This document shows, piece by piece, positions 23,942 through 35,815 of a stretch of DNA of 64,000 nucleotides. The position numbers and the translations under genes are program-made. The notes beneath the pieces were generated by a model, which saw nothing but the letters and a program-made list of their open reading frames with translations, made no database searches and was not told the DNA's origin. Each line of letters opens with the position of its first letter. The first letter of the stretch is position 1. Origin of the DNA: Petrosia ficiformis (taxonomy: Eukaryota; Porifera; Demospongiae; Haplosclerida; Petrosiidae); contig OX345637.1 in NCBI GenBank assembly GCA_947044365.1, positions 10,745,576 to 10,809,575 of the forward strand. The letters run 5' to 3'.

Positions 23942-25348
23942 ATCTATAAGATATAGATATATATATATACTATAGTTAATAGAAACATCAAAGAGCCGAC
24001 AGGGCGTATATATGGCATATATCCCCGACCACAGGGCAGTTATACAACCGCAGGAAGTTATACAACCACATCAAAGTTCGTTCATGAGTACAGCAGGGAT
24101 ATATGCCATATATCATCCCTAGTATGACGTCATGCACATGCGCAGTCACCGAAAGTCTACAGAGAATGAAGGCTATGAAACGTGTTCGACAAGTAAACAC
24201 ACAAAAGAAGCTCTCTTTGTCTCTTAAAAAAAAGAACCAATAGATGGGCGTTTTTCCCAGGAACTATTCACCCTATATCGCTGAAAGTGTAAGGTGTGTT
24301 AGTCTGTTACTCGTGTCCATTGTCCTGTTCTTCTTTGATGTTTCTGTTAGCTATAGAATATATTATATGTACCATGGCTTCTCGGTATATATGGTGAATA
24401 TAAGACCCTCGCACCTTGATATTGGCCCTCGGCTTTGCCTTTGGCCAATATCTCGGTGCTCGGGTCTTATATTCGCCATATATCCCTCGAAGCCATGGTA
24501 TATATATTACATATATATAATATATATATATATAATTTATAAATACAATTTTGTACAATAATTAACATAAATGTTAGACATAAGATATACTGTGTGATCA
24601 ACATAATTACATGTATGTGTAGTACAGTTTATTATTGAACAGCATTTTCTAATTATACACTAGCTCAATACTATGGACTCTACATTACATTCAAATGGTC
24701 CTACACCTTCATCTCTTATGGAACATAAGCCACTGCCTTTAAATTACGCTGATGTGGATCCTACAATACAACCAGATGCTCCTATAGCACCACTTCCTAT
24801 AGAACTTAAGCCAGTAACCTACAGTATGGTAGTACATAATCAACCTCAGGAACAACAGTATTCAACTTGTGGTCCATCTAACCCTCTTATGAATTTTCGT
24901 AGTGCAGGTTATGGGAAATTTCAGCATCCTCATACTGATTTCACAACACCTCAGCATCAGTCTACTGAAGGGGGATATGCCACTGAAAGGAAATCTCCAG
25001 AAACAAGTGAGGATATTTGTCACTGTCACTTCATTACTTCATATAATTATTTTTTATAAAGATGATCATAATCCTCAATTAACATATACGTTTCTGATGG
25101 ACCACATTGTATCTCAGATTCCTCACAAGTGGTTTGAGTTTGGATCAGCTTTGGCAATCACTCCACCTCAAATGGAAGAAATAAAGGAGAGTCATTCAAG
25201 TAATGGAACTAATGCATTTGCGAATGTTATCCAAATATGGCAGACAGAATATCCTCGTCCATTCACCTGGGAGACACTCTTGGTGGTACTAGAATCGTCT
25301 ACAGTTAATGAGCCTCAGATTGTACAACAGTTGATTGAACTAAATTAG
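18509..25348 (+). CDS. Ig-FN3 receptor copy 3 with C-terminal Death domain
   Basis: Splice model: 18509-18593, 20998-21294, 21404-21688, 21783-21856, 22243-22477, 22525-22917, 22966-23043, 23102-23152, 23209-23267, 24664-25006, 25062-25348. The sum is 2187 nt, exactly 729 codons including stop. Residues: signal 1-28; Ig about 29-127; FN3 128-222; unrecognised modules 223-325 and 326-440 (contains VCFTC and LGCSIEYLC); short stalk; TM about 460-485 followed by basic KIKRKHSK; Tyr-containing linker 520-633 (LNYADV, VTYSMV, QQYSTC); Death domain 634-728 (WFEFGSALAI, IQIWQTEY, FTWETLLVVL). Many N-x-S/T sites fit an extracellular location. Death domains recruit adaptors by homotypic contacts, so this protein could signal to death or inflammatory pathways; partners are unknown. 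It is the only copy here with the full set of parts. The intron before the tail holds several foldback elements. Confidence 0.82.
19117..19716. mobile_element. 600-bp piggyBac-like nonautonomous element (TTAA target)
   Basis: It is flanked by TTAA on both sides (19113-19116 and 19717-19720). Ends are CCCTTAGAGCAC and the imperfect reverse complement GTCCTCTAAGGG. Units 1 and 2 carry the empty site; unit 2 has a single TTAA in GTGTTTAAACTTTTAATC. It is GC-richer than its surroundings and contains no transposase. A related but larger TTAA-flanked block is at 44488-46202. piggyBac elements use TTAA exclusively, which supports the assignment. Confidence 0.75.
19900..20357 (-). mobile_element. Family F foldback element, reverse orientation, in unit 3
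   Basis: CATCCCTATGATCGCTTT near 19921 and AAAGCAATTATAGGGATGG near 20321 mark the ends, with internal sequence matching 45662-46076 in reverse. Unit 2 has uninterrupted GTAAGTGTAA-AATTATTTTAG at this place, so this is an insertion specific to unit 3. A (TA)n stretch lies at 20281-20307. Confidence 0.65.
23611..23768. repeat. Foldback element A (locus 1)
   Basis: A near-palindrome begins TATATAGTATGCTAACAG and ends CTAATAGCATACTATATA, with inner arms TTTTGTGTCCGAGGATGTG and reverse complement. Other copies: 37350-37509 and 49453-49576. No coding capacity. It always lies next to element B. Confidence 0.8.
23772..23878. repeat. Foldback element B (locus 1)
   Basis: Terminal inverted repeats GTATGATGGTGACATC and GATGTCACCATCATAC enclose about 75 bp. 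Other copies: 37243-37352 and 49584-49684. (TA)n tracts adjoin each copy, which suggests a preference for, or origin from, TA-rich targets. Confidence 0.8.
23879..23968. repeat. (TA)n microsatellite
   Basis: Nearly pure alternating TA between elements B and C, inside the intron before the Death-domain tail exon of copy 3. Confidence 0.85.
23969..24357. mobile_element. Nonautonomous element C (locus 1)
   Basis: Ends TATAGTTAATAGAAACATCA and its near reverse complement TGATGTTTCTGTTAGCTATA enclose about 390 bp. An inverted copy is at 48990-49373 with the same ends. An internal palindrome GGCATATATCCC... is also shared. No protein is encoded; the interior includes a poly-A run and moderate GC. 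Confidence 0.7.
24364..24510. repeat. Foldback element D (locus 1)
   Basis: A palindrome whose arms start ACCATGGCTTCTCGGTATAT and close with ATATATCCCTCGAAGCCATG, with inner arms GACCCTCGCACC and GGTGCTCGGGTC. An incomplete inverted copy (48876-48986) again adjoins element C. Confidence 0.75.
24664..25348 (+). other. Tyr-rich tail and Death-domain exons of copy 3
   Basis: Exon 24664-25006 encodes a Pro/Tyr-rich linker with three spaced Tyr sites. Exon 25062-25348 encodes the Death domain, whose pattern of hydrophobic helices fits (LTYTFLMDHIV, WFEFGSALAI, MEEIKESH, NVIQIWQTEY, TWETLLVVLE). These two exons are what copies 1 and 2 have lost. An alternative reading of the fold is another death-superfamily member such as DED or CARD, but the W..LA and W..(TW)..L spacing favours Death. 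Confidence 0.75.
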
Positions 25349-28300
25349 GTCTGTGTGAAAAACTTCAACTGTTAACATTCCTATAAAATATGTACATGTA
25401 ATTGCTTATATTTAATATATAGTTTATGCCTTTTTTATCTTTGAATTAAAAATTATTTTAATAAGCTACAATTAGTACAAAGAATCTACAACAGACATGG
25501 GCTAGTCATGCATGGTTTAGCTACTTGAAGAATTCTTGCAATTAACATTTACGTTTATTTTGCATAATTACACAGTAATAGTTGGTCAATTAGTTAAATA
25601 TTAAATTTCATTACTTCAGTCATATATAGTTCTCTTAGTGGGAGAGGTCTTCTATTCTATATAAGTCAATTCTTTTTTGAGACAGGAATCTGTTCTTGTA
25701 CTACTTTAACATAATCAATTTCTAGTGGAAACAAAACAAGGATGCTGTGGAGGAACATACAACTACAATCAATTAGTTAATGTCTATTAACCAGTCACAT
25801 GAATTAGTACTAACTAACCTACATGTATATTGTATAAATAGTGTTCTCAGTTTCATCAGCCTTTGCCTAGAGAAAGAACAATAGATTGTGCACACATGTA
25901 ACTAGTATGATGTCAGGGAGTGATTTGTGAACAGTTTGAGAAGACATGTACACATGTTTATTACTATACCCTTATTCTATGAGAATACATGTAAACATGT
26001 GACCTTATAGCTGTATGCATGTTGTCAATTAGTGTCACTTAACTTCTAATCAATAATTCCCACCTAACATCTGTACATACACCAACTCCTGATCCTAATC
26101 AATAATTCACACCAATGTGCAGGTCTTGTTGAACAAATTAACATCTTGCATCCTATAGAAAATGTTATTGAGGTATCACTATCATTACATTGTTATTCAA
26201 AAGTAAACTCTTATTTGTATTAAAATTATGTTAAGTACCTGGATGTGGATAATTATTAATTACCTCATTTTGCATACCAAGCTACAAGTTCAGGATGGCA
26301 AATGCAAAGATCAAACTTGCATGATTGTGTAAAATATAACATCTACAGTCATCATTTTTTTTGTTTACACAACTTGACAGCACACTGTCAGGTTTTGGAT
26401 TACCTATAGGATTACAGGTCATGGGATATCCCCAAGATGGTCAAATGAGAATGTGTCGTGTTGTACATGGTAACTTGGTAAGGCTCACACTAAAAATATA
26501 ACTACGTAAAGTTTCTTTAATTATGCAATATCCTGTTTTCACAATTTAGATAAACATAAATTCAGTTTACTTGGTCAAACCTTCCTCAAACAAGTTACTC
26601 CTTTAAATTTTAAGTGTGTAGAGAATTCAATTGTTCATAAAATATTTTGAATTGTAGTATGTATGTATATTCCCAAACCTGTATCAAATACACCTCCCAC
26701 TGAGAAGTATAGATTCTTAATATGGTAGGTGGAGAGATGAACAGTCACTCCTGTGCACAGGCTGACTTAGAGGAGAAAGGATGGGGTATTTCCCCAGGGC
26801 CTGGACAAGATGGGGGTGCCCAGCAGGGCCACACCATATGAAGGTCCCAATGAGGTTGATGGTACAATGTCTGTCAGTCAGTAATTTAAGGTTCAAGTAT
26901 TTGAACTGGTCACTTTGTCTGGGTTGTAAATCATGAAATATTCATTAAAATGCAGTAACAATTGACTATGCCACTCATAAAATAATTTGGTAAAAAACAT
27001 TTGCAGTGCATGGGATTCGCCTGCCATTTGATTAATAGAAATTTCACCCTGAGCCCAATCTACTCTTTCAGTGACCCTGCCTGTGTGTATTCACAGTAGA
27101 TGACCAGAACAAAACACATCACTATATAATTATATTATTAATATTACCAGGAGCACATGAATTGCATGATCCCTGCCTTCAGTGGGGTTCATGTGCTCCT
27201 GATATTACACAATTACAAAATATTATATATAGCAATCACTTGAAGCAAAATTAATTTAGCCTTGACAACACTTCTAGTTATTCATAATAAAACATATTAT
27301 GTAATTATTGCACTCTATAGCATAATATCCTGTGAGGTCACAACACATATATATGTACTATACTATTTGGGTAATCACCCACCAATAAAACATTGACACC
27401 AACAGATTTTCATTATGGATAAAAAATGATTCACATTTATACTATATCTATAGTACATAAATGTACAGGCTGAGTTGTGGGATAGAATTTATAATTACAT
27501 TTAATTAAATTAGCATAAGGCTTATGCAGCAAGGTGTTGTTATAATATACAGGGATATACTACTTACCATGAAATAATGACTATTTGATTGTTCTGGTAT
27601 GTACCATGTTCCATAGGTTCATGATTCAAAAGTTTGGTTACAGACAGAATTTTCCAACAATATTATTATCCTTTAATAGTTTATTATGTCCTTTTTTTAA
27701 AGCTAAGGTAGGCCATATACACAACATATAATATCTTTCAATTAAAATAAACTCTGAGAAACATCATTATTTACGATGATCAACAGGTATCAATATTCAT
27801 TACTGAGAAGAAAAGTATACACAAAAACACACATTAACTATGCCAAATGCCATTGATTCAACCATCTATTCATCAGCTATCAATTCATCCATTCATCATA
27901 CTTTACTCATGTCTATCATTGAGTTAACTTCTAAATTGTACCAGAAGTATATATAACAAGCGAATATTAAACTTATGTAAAGATATTCTACACAAATCAA
28001 TAACTAGTCTTACATCACAAAGCAACAGTTTATTGTGAACGTTTATTATTATCACATGTATTAGTGATGTTTGTTATGACAGAAGACCAAACATGGCTAA
28101 ATAGCTGACAGTCAGTCACATACACTGGTACCTGATATTAATAAACTGCATATTTAGTGTGAAAAAATAATTAGTATCATCAGGCTAAGTAGCATCCCTA
28201 CGGACTTACAGTAAGTGTTTGTGATGTGAGGGTTACACTTGAGCTTTATTAGCATGCACCTCATGCTATATCAAAACAAGATTTGCTACCAGACATGGTG

Positions 28301-29640
28301 CAAGCACTTGCAAAAGCCTATCCTCACTTCACATAGGTGTTGATGGAAGCATATCATGTTTACAGTGCAATGCACTGATATGCAGCAAGGCTTTGCATCA
28401 TTATGAGAACTAGCCTTAAGTCTTTGTGGGTAGTAGGAAGTTACATTCTTGTATGAATAAAACAGTTATCTTATAGTGCTCAATAATGAATTCATTACTT
28501 TTAATAACTCTGCCCAGAACAACATATAATGGTTGGATTTATGTAGTGCTAGATTTAGTAAGTGTACTGCATATAATTATATATATACACATCTATAATG
28601 TTTACTACATATATGTACATATATTTACCAGAACCAATATAAATAATAAAATTCTGTATAAAAAAAGCTATTTATTACCCGTATCAATTTCCAATAAATG
28701 AGTATATGCAAGATGAATCAGTTTGTCAGAAAATCATTTATCACATAGTAAGCCTTGACCATCATAAAAGTGCTATTACAAAAACCAAGAATACTAATGT
28801 ATGTACTGCAATAGTTATAACATATATATAAATTGAGTTATTTCTGTATGACATTTAACATGGCATCATGTGTCCTTAAGGTTTTAAAGAATCATTACAT
28901 GTCTGCATATGCATGTATCACACTAATTTGTGAACACATACCTAAAGTCTACTTTTAATTGCGTGTACTAATTTTAGCAATTTTAGCAATTTTAGCAATT
29001 TTAGCAATTGCAGCGACTAACACAGTGATCACTAAAACTAGTACACACTAAAAATATAATTGGTGATTATATTAGGTGTGGCTCAGAATCTCACTTAAAT
29101 TAATATTTGACACAATTAACACTAGGCTGGTATGTGAAAATTGACTGTTTGGAGGAAGTAATTTTTGATAATTTAAATAAGCTGTTTTATATATATACAT
29201 AAATAAAGTCACTGAAATGGGGAGCGAATGCCCCCCTCCCCCTCCATGCACATTTAGTACACTTCCATTTTGGCTTATGAATACACAAGAAAAGGTTGTT
29301 ATTCCAACCAATGATGTCAGTTGATTACATGTCTACATACAGAATTGAGGTGTTGAGGTTGTTAATATGTGACATCAGCACTCTAATGGTAAGTTTACAT
29401 AATAAGGCAGATATATTATTATAATCAATACTACCCAGATCTTATGATCAAGGACAGTGCTCCTGTGTACCAAGAGGACAAGTAGAATTAGGGCAGAATC
29501 CCTTTGTGTGGGGATTGTGATATCCCTTGGGGTTTGAGTGTCATTTACAAATTCCTGAACTGCATTAATAAACAATAAATGTCTGCTATAAACAAAGCAT
29601 TAACAGGAGTTTGCAAAATATATATAAACAAAGTAATATG
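25349..29640. other. Unit-3 spacer
   Basis: Colinear in pieces with the unit-1 and unit-2 spacers. It contains an extra GC-richer block near 26446-26919, a 54-bp hairpin (27148-27201), a short ATTTTAGCA-type tandem repeat near 28974-29007 and a decayed version of the conserved plus-strand frame (29430-29577). No intact gene is seen. Confidence 0.55.
27148..27201. repeat. Short hairpin
   Basis: Arms CAGGAGCACATGAA and TTCATGTGCTCCTG are perfect complements around about 26 bases. ATATTAC-like sequence is present on both flanks, as left by a small insertion. Confidence 0.75.
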
Positions 29641-31080
29641 TATATGTATATATCCTTGCATATATAATTACAGTGGATTATAATTTTCTGAATTGATTAG
29701 GTGATGACCTTTTGAACTTCATTATACATAAGAAAGATACATGGCTCTTTCTTGAAATGCACAGCATTACATTGTATTATATATCATGTTATGACACATA
29801 GCTATATACACACAAGTTAGTACAGTATTCCCAACTATGTGTAGCTGTCAAGGTCCTTTTCAAAATTCCATAGAAATTGTTTTAATGAAGAACTATCCAT
29901 TCCAGTTCTATGGGTTTCTTTTTCATGCTCTTTATCAAGTAAACTAATCCAGTATAATGAGATTGTCCCACAGATTGGCTGGTGTCAGTGGTGTGGCATG
30001 TAACCTATCATGAAAGTTACTTCTAAATATGATATTATGGTTGATGATTTAATTTAATTGTAAATGAACTGGTCTCATTATTAGTGTCGCTAGCAACACT
30101 GATGTCACTACCGTCGCTGATGTTACTATACTGTCACTAGTATCTTTGACAAACAGCCCTTTCCCAATTAGGCATTATCTTAGTTTACTAGTCTTGTGTA
30201 GCCAGACCCTACCCTCTGCTACGCGATGAGAAGTGTCTGGTCAACCCAGTGTGCAAACATTCGTCAAGAGTTAGGCTATTTTAGTGGGTGACAACCTGCT
30301 AATAATATTCATAATGACAATAACTATATTCATAACTATACTTTCTCGATATGCTAGCTGTATGACTACGAATGCTAGCACAGTACAGTACAATCGGTTG
30401 ACCAGACCCTTCCCATCGTGTAGCAGAGGGTTGAGTCTGGCTATGCGAGACTACTAGTCCACCCAAACAAATTATTTTTCTCAAACCTGTGCCAATTGTT
30501 CCGCTTTATTTATTACTCTTTCTCAGTTAGGACAATGGAGTTTACTCAATAATGAGGTAACTTCTGTAATATCATTACATGCATGACCTGTTGTATTTCA
30601 GATTCTGACTCAGTGCACACAACCATGTGCATGCGAGAATATATATAATATATATATATAATATATATATATATATAGCATGTGCGAATGTTTGACCTTG
30701 TATCTTCCTTTATCTAGTTATTCCTGTTTCTTCATCCGTTCTTGTGGGTTCTCATAATCCATATGATTGGCCATACAATCCCATTAGAAAGATGACGTCC
30801 ACGACTGATTTGCCTGCAGGAAATACGTACTACGTACGCACGAGCGCGTGTGCGCACTTAGCCACACCTTCATGAAGTATACTTGCAATGCAGTTATTTA
30901 TCATGACAATCTGAAGTAATCATTCTCATTATTATATGACCATACAAACAAGCAATGATAATTATAATCTCTTGGCATATTATATTTTGAAAAAAATTAT
31001 AGTTTGTATTACTTTGCCCACCCACGTAGTCGTTGATGTGGCTCATCACTAGCTAGCTCTTACCAGGCTGCCACCATTTT
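29641..31080. other. Intergenic, no gene seen; foldback element inside
   Basis: AT-rich sequence without a convincing exon. It includes the inverted-repeat element at 30187-30457, (TA)n near 30650-30676 and a GC-richer patch at 30820-30860. Confidence 0.5.
30187..30457. mobile_element. Nonautonomous inverted-repeat element, about 270 bp
   Basis: Left end ACTAGTCTTGTGTAGCCAGA and right end TCTGGCTATGCGAGACTACT are imperfect complements. Inner arms CCCTCTGCTACGCGATG and CATCGTGTAGCAGAGGG match as well. No open frame of note. Confidence 0.7.
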
Positions 31081-31249
31081 GTTCAGTGGTGTCCATGCGA
31101 GTGAAAACTCAGGACTGTCCTGTTCCATATGCACTAGAGGTAACATTGCATCTGGAGAATCCTTCCATGGCAGTACTGGAACAGTACAAGGGACATCCCT
31201 TCAACTATGTATTAGGTGTCCGGTGGATCCTTTAAAAGAATCACTGGGA

Positions 31250-31423
31250 GATACAAGGGATATCCTTTGAACAATGTATTAGGGTAACAAAGTGTATGGA
31301 GGTCCCTTTAAAGGAAGTACTAGGACAGTACAAGGAACATCCATTCAAATATTTATTAGGATAACCATGTCTTTTGAGGATCCTTTAAAGTAAGTACTAA
31401 GACAGTACAAAGGATACCCTTTG
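31250..31423. repeat. Minisatellite, left part
   Basis: Degenerate units of about 75-80 bp share TCCTTTAAAGGAAGTACTAG, ACAGTACAAGGGATATCC and TTTGAACAATGTATTAGG. The array continues at 35220-35640 on the other side of the transposon, which is inserted in it. Weaker units extend left to about 31090. Confidence 0.8.
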
Positions 31424-31818
31424 AACCAGTGTACTTTTGTGGCCATTCTGAAATCCTGAATTTTTTACTCAAGCTTATCTACGAGTGTCAGAAAATTTGA
31501 AACTTCAGAAAATTTGACTGGTGAAATTTCTGGAAATGGTAAATTAACAATCAAAATATTAGAACAATAAGAAAATACTAACCATCAAAACATTTCAACA
31601 TCTATAATTTTTAATATTTCAGAAAAAGCCAACATTGAAAAAAAAATGAACAAGTAAAAATTTTTGATATTTCAGAAAATCTTAAATTTGAAAAAAATTG
31701 AACAAGTAAAAATTTTGATATTTCAGTAACACATGCACAACTCATGCAAACTTATATAATTAATTAACTGAATAAGCCCACCCATTGCTCCACCCAAGCA
31801 CATGGTCATTGGTAAATC

Positions 31819-33316
31819 ATGTCTGTAGAACTAGACAAGTTGTTCACCCTAGAATATTGTGGCAAATCTAGAAGATTAAAAGAGTTTCAGCTAACAACCT
31901 ATTGGATAGGTAAAATTTTCAATGTATTTCCAGATAGCATAGTACTTGTTGGAAGTGATGGCACAACTGAAGTACCTGATGAAACTGGGCAATTTACTTT
32001 ACTTAGTCAGTATCTAGAGTATGAAGTCCAAGGGGACAGTAGTACCAGTGAGGGCAATGTTGAACCTGCAGTATCATCATATGCCTTTCCATATTCTACA
32101 TACAAGCCTTGTGCAGGAAAAAAAGCAATTGTCAAACAAACTGGTTACAAACACAAAGGACCTGTAAGCAAACCACCAGGTGTTGTATCCCAAGAAAGTG
32201 TGGAATCTGGCTCTAAACTGCCTAAGAAAGAGGAATGGAAAAAAAATGTTGAGATATGTGCATATACAGAACATGGGCGACTGAAGAAGATATCAAACTT
32301 TCCTATGACTTTGACCAATGACACAGCAAAGGTGGATTTTATTGCTGAGTCCATATCACAAGAGCTATTTGATGGAACGGTAGTATTCTTGATTGATGTT
32401 GACAATTTGAAAATAAGAGACTCCACAGTTACAAGAGGTTAGAGGTTATCTCTTACAAGTTTTCTTACTTATCAATTAAAACCTGTAATCAACAACATGG
32501 CTATAGTTTCTGCTCTAAATGCTAAGAAAAATGTATACTTTGATATTGAAATTTTCAGAAAGGCTTAAATGATTATATTTCTGCTTATTAGTCCTAGCTA
32601 TAGTACTTAAGAAAAGCCTTGCATCATTTCATAAGATATATGTGTGATCATGATAATTTTCTTCATTTTTATATACTCATGTAGGAAGTCGATACTGGAA
32701 GTCTGCAAGACGGATTAAAGCTCTCACTAAAGGAGACTATGAATTGTTGCATGGACGTGATGATCCTTTTGATAAAGAAGGGAGTGATGATGATTTCATG
32801 ACTTCACACAAGAGCAAGCATACATTGAGTTTTAAAAAACCTGTGAAAAAGTCGACTGAAACTGGCCAGTTAGATGTGCTTGAAGGACGTGTCAGTGTTG
32901 TGGAGGATGTAATCAAGGACTGGAGAAGACATGAAGATAATAAAGAGGAATTAAGAAGAGAACTCGCAGACTGTAAGGATTCTATAAAAGCAATGGAGTG
33001 TGAACTGTCAGCAAAGCGAAGAAAACTTGCAGATGCAAAAGCTTTTGTAGATGCAATTCAAGAAAACATGCGTTGTCTTATTTGTAAAACCATCTCATCT
33101 GGTGATTGTGTTGTATTTCCATGCTGCAAGCAATTTGGAACATGTTATTCATGTATTCATGAATGGCTACTTGAAAGCTCTTCCTGTCCACATTGTAGGG
33201 CACAAATGGATATTGATTGTTGCATCAAACTTCCTGATGCTGTTCAATTAAGAGCAATATTTTCAACAATTCAGACCTTCAAACAATTCAATGATGATGT
33301 CATCATTGAACTTTAA
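31819..33316 (+). CDS. Transposon accessory protein with coiled coil and RING-like finger
   Basis: Two exons, 31819-32437 and 32685-33316, join in phase 1 to give 416 aa. The N-terminal 200 residues are unrecognised (the first 60 are well ordered: TTYWIGKIFNVFPDS). A Lys/Glu-rich coiled coil covers about 280-335. A RING-like finger follows: C337-x2-C340, C353/C354, C360-x2-C363, C374-x2-C377, with the usual fourth-ligand His not evident. RING proteins commonly act as ubiquitin ligases; whether this one does, and how it helps transposition, is unknown. It converges on the transposase gene with a 56-bp gap. The start ATG is the first in the frame, shortly inside the left TIR. Confidence 0.75.
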
Positions 33317-33372
33317 TTACTTAAATTGAATGAAAGTTGGTTTTGTTTTGAGTTTGTACACATTTATTTTCA

Positions 33373-34794
33373 TTATATCAAATTAACTAGTCTCTCAGTC
33401 AGTTCCTTGAAATTCAATAAAGCATGCAAAAACATCTGCCCATCTGAAGATACGATGTTAGTAAATAACTGATCAAAATTAGGATTTTTTTTTTGGAATA
33501 AATGATCCCTCCTCCTTATCAGATCCTCTCTTTCAGCCAATGGATCTGTACCAAACATGCTAAATCTAGTAAGAACACCCTGATGTCGCTCATAATTTGA
33601 AACTGCTTCAAACAAAGATGGAATGGAGGAAGAAGGTATGGATGTAATACCACAATTCTGTTGTGCTAGCATATTAGGTATTCCTTTATCTATATGAACA
33701 AAGCAAGACATTGAGAATTATATAAAAGTTATTTTATACCTGATAACATGTGTGAATTCCAGGAATCAATGAAACGTTGCATTCCAATTGCTGAAGTCTT
33801 AACTGTTATGTTGGAGACACAAAATTGAGTAACTGGACAGCTCATATCAAGAATTCCATTTTCACACATTCTTAGTAGCAATCGTTTTAATGGATAGTTG
33901 ACTCGGCTGTTTACATGAGGCCATACCCTCTCTACCACTAGATTCTATAAACCATGAAAGATATTAAATTCTTCCTGTATACTAGCTGATTTACCTGAGT
34001 TGATGGAGTTTGTCTGAATGGTTGAATGTCATATGGACCAAACTGCCCTCTTAGCTCAGTCTGCACATATAGACAGAGATAGAATTCTTTCCCTTGATCA
34101 ACTCGCAGTTGATGCCATAACCCATGGTCTTGAACTGCTTTCCTGTTACACAAATGGAGATGATATCAATAATACCAGGCCAATAAACTTATTTACCTGT
34201 AAACATCCCTATAGATAAGCAAATTGTTTTTTATTGGAACAGTAACATGCCCAACAATCATCCTAGAATATCCATCTACTGCTATTATATGAGTGACTCC
34301 AAACATAACCAATTTTTCATTTTGGTCTAAATGAATCTTATGACCAAAGTAATGAGCTTCATATGGGATTGGATTTGTCTTATCAACAACATTGTGCCGT
34401 CGTTTTTCATGACTCTCTGGTGCTACATGCTGTAAGGAAGCAGCAATTTTATGTTCAGCAACCTTTATTCCCCTTGACTCCAGATACCCCTTCATCATAC
34501 TTCTACCATACACTTCGCCAACCTTTAATATAGTATTAAATTAATGCTAAAAATTATGGTAAAAGTAGATTTCTTTCCCCAATTCACCTCATCTACAGAT
34601 ATTTTTAGGACTTCATCAAGCTCATTTTCATCCATCTTTGTTATGCCCTCATTTGAACAGAATCGTCTTACACTTCTAACAGAAAATCCTCTTTGCTTCT
34701 CTGGAAATAAAACTTTCAGTTCATTACTTATCCACTCATAAGTATGTCCTTGCTTAATCCAGCTAGTTAACAAATGTGTGCTTATATTCTCCAT
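33373..34794 (-). CDS. Integrase-type DDE transposase
   Basis: Five exons (34794-34588, 34522-34197, 34142-33995, 33944-33740, 33689-33373) sum to 1203 nt, so 400 aa with consistent phases. The N-terminal 70 residues look like a helix-turn-helix DNA-binding region (RSVRRFCSNEG). The catalytic core shows D135 in HKIHLDQNE, D193 in LRVDQGKEF and E232 in NLVVERVW, giving a D-D-38-E spacing typical of rve-fold enzymes. It is expected to cut and join the element's ends. The C-terminal half (NYPLKRLLLRM, WNSHMLSG, GTDPLAER) is a conserved extension of this transposase family as I recall it from animal genomes. No stop or frameshift interrupts it. Confidence 0.82.
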
Positions 34795-35219
34795 TTTTCT
34801 AATTATTTAAATTCAATTAATAAATAACAAATCATTTTTTTTAATAATGAAGGTTTCAAACATGAATGAAACCTTCTGAAAAATTTTTACATGTTCAGTT
34901 TCTTCAAACATGGATGATGGAACTTTCTGAAATATCAAAATTTTTACTTGTTCAATTTTTTTTTAAATTTGGGATTTTTTGAAATATCAAAATTTATACT
35001 TATTCATTTTTTTTCAATGTTGGCTTTTTCTGAAATTATAGATGTTGAAATGTTTTGATGGTTAGTATTTTCTTATTGTTCTAATATTTTGATTGTTAAT
35101 TTACCATTTCCAGAAATTTCACCAGTCAAATTTTCTGAAGTTTCAAATTTTCTCACACTCATAAATAAGCTTGAGTAAAAAATTCAGGATTTCAGAATGG
35201 CCACAAAAGTACACTGGTT

Positions 35220-35645
35220 CCTTTGAACGATGTATTAGAGTAACCATGTGTCTGGAGGATTGTTTAAAGGAAGTACTAGGACAGTACAAGGGATATCCTT
35301 TGAACAATGTGTTAGGATAACCTTGTGTCCGGAGAATCCTTTAAAGGAAGTACTAGGACAGTACAAGGGATATCCTTTGTTAAGTATACATGTGTTAGGA
35401 TAACATTGTGTCCGGAGGATCAAAAAAAGAAACTACTAGCACAGTACAAGGGATATCCTTTGAACAATGTATTAGGATAACCATGTTTCTGGAGGATTCT
35501 TTAAGGGAAGTACTAGGACATCCATTCAAATATGTATTAAGATAACCATGTGTCTAGAGGATCCTTTAAAGAAATTCTCAGTCTAGGACATCCCTACAAC
35601 AAAGCTATATAGTATCCCGAGGATCTTTGAAGAGATTCTGAGGAC
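35220..35645. repeat. Minisatellite, right part
   Basis: About five units of 76-82 bp, with TTTGAACAATGTGTTAGG recurring near 35222, 35298, 35376 and 35458, then decaying. It is the continuation of the array at 31250-31423 and provides the transposon's target. Confidence 0.8.
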
Positions 35646-35659
35646 ATATATACACTTGA

Positions 35660-35756
35660 TCATTGAGCGTTGTTTTCTTGTCTTTTTCGATGGCAGGTGC
35701 TATATCTGACCGCAGTGCTATATATGTATGGTTTACTTTGATGTTTCGCCATATCG

Positions 35757-35812
<56 letters not shown>

Positions 35813-35815
35813 GTA
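35660..35815. repeat. Element E fragment plus (TA)n
   Basis: Sequence GGCAGGTGCTATATCTGACC and GTTTACTTTGATGTTTCGCC matches the end of the larger element at 38190-38510 and borders a pure TA tract at 35761-35812. No gene. Confidence 0.6.

Larger units (their letters stand above)
18926..29640 (+). repeat. Tandem segmental duplication unit 3
   Basis: Third unit, enlarged by a TTAA-flanked element, a 0.45-kb foldback element, a cluster of palindromes at 23611-24510 and a GC-richer insertion near 26446-26919. Homology to units 1 and 2 stops near 29640. What should follow (the final roughly 1 kb before the next signal-peptide exon) is displaced to about 48697, so some 19 kb of other sequence interrupts the array here. 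Confidence 0.75.
31424..35219. mobile_element. Complete 3.8-kb DNA transposon with two genes
   Basis: Long terminal inverted repeats of about 300 bp begin AACCAGTGTACTTTTGTGGC and end with the reverse complement. The 6-bp target duplication CCTTTG lies at 31418-31423 and 35220-35225. It contains a RING/coiled-coil gene on + and an intact retroviral-integrase-type DDE transposase on minus, tail to tail. A 6-bp duplication with an IS3/integrase-like transposase fits the eukaryotic IS3EU group, but I assign the superfamily only tentatively. Intact frames, a perfect duplication and well-matched TIRs suggest recent activity. Confidence 0.88.

Noticed and set aside
24307..24561. Frames on both strands over the 24.4-kb palindrome
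   Set aside because: Mirror-image frames are expected on a foldback sequence; no conservation in the 48.9-kb copy.
28486..28701. 71-codon plus-strand frame in the unit-3 spacer
   Set aside because: Simple AT-rich sequence, no counterpart in units 1 or 2, no domain or splice support.
32077..32426. Minus-strand open frames opposite the RING gene exon 1
   Set aside because: Antisense shadow; the plus frame has matching splice phases, a RING motif downstream and conservation in the 50719 copy.
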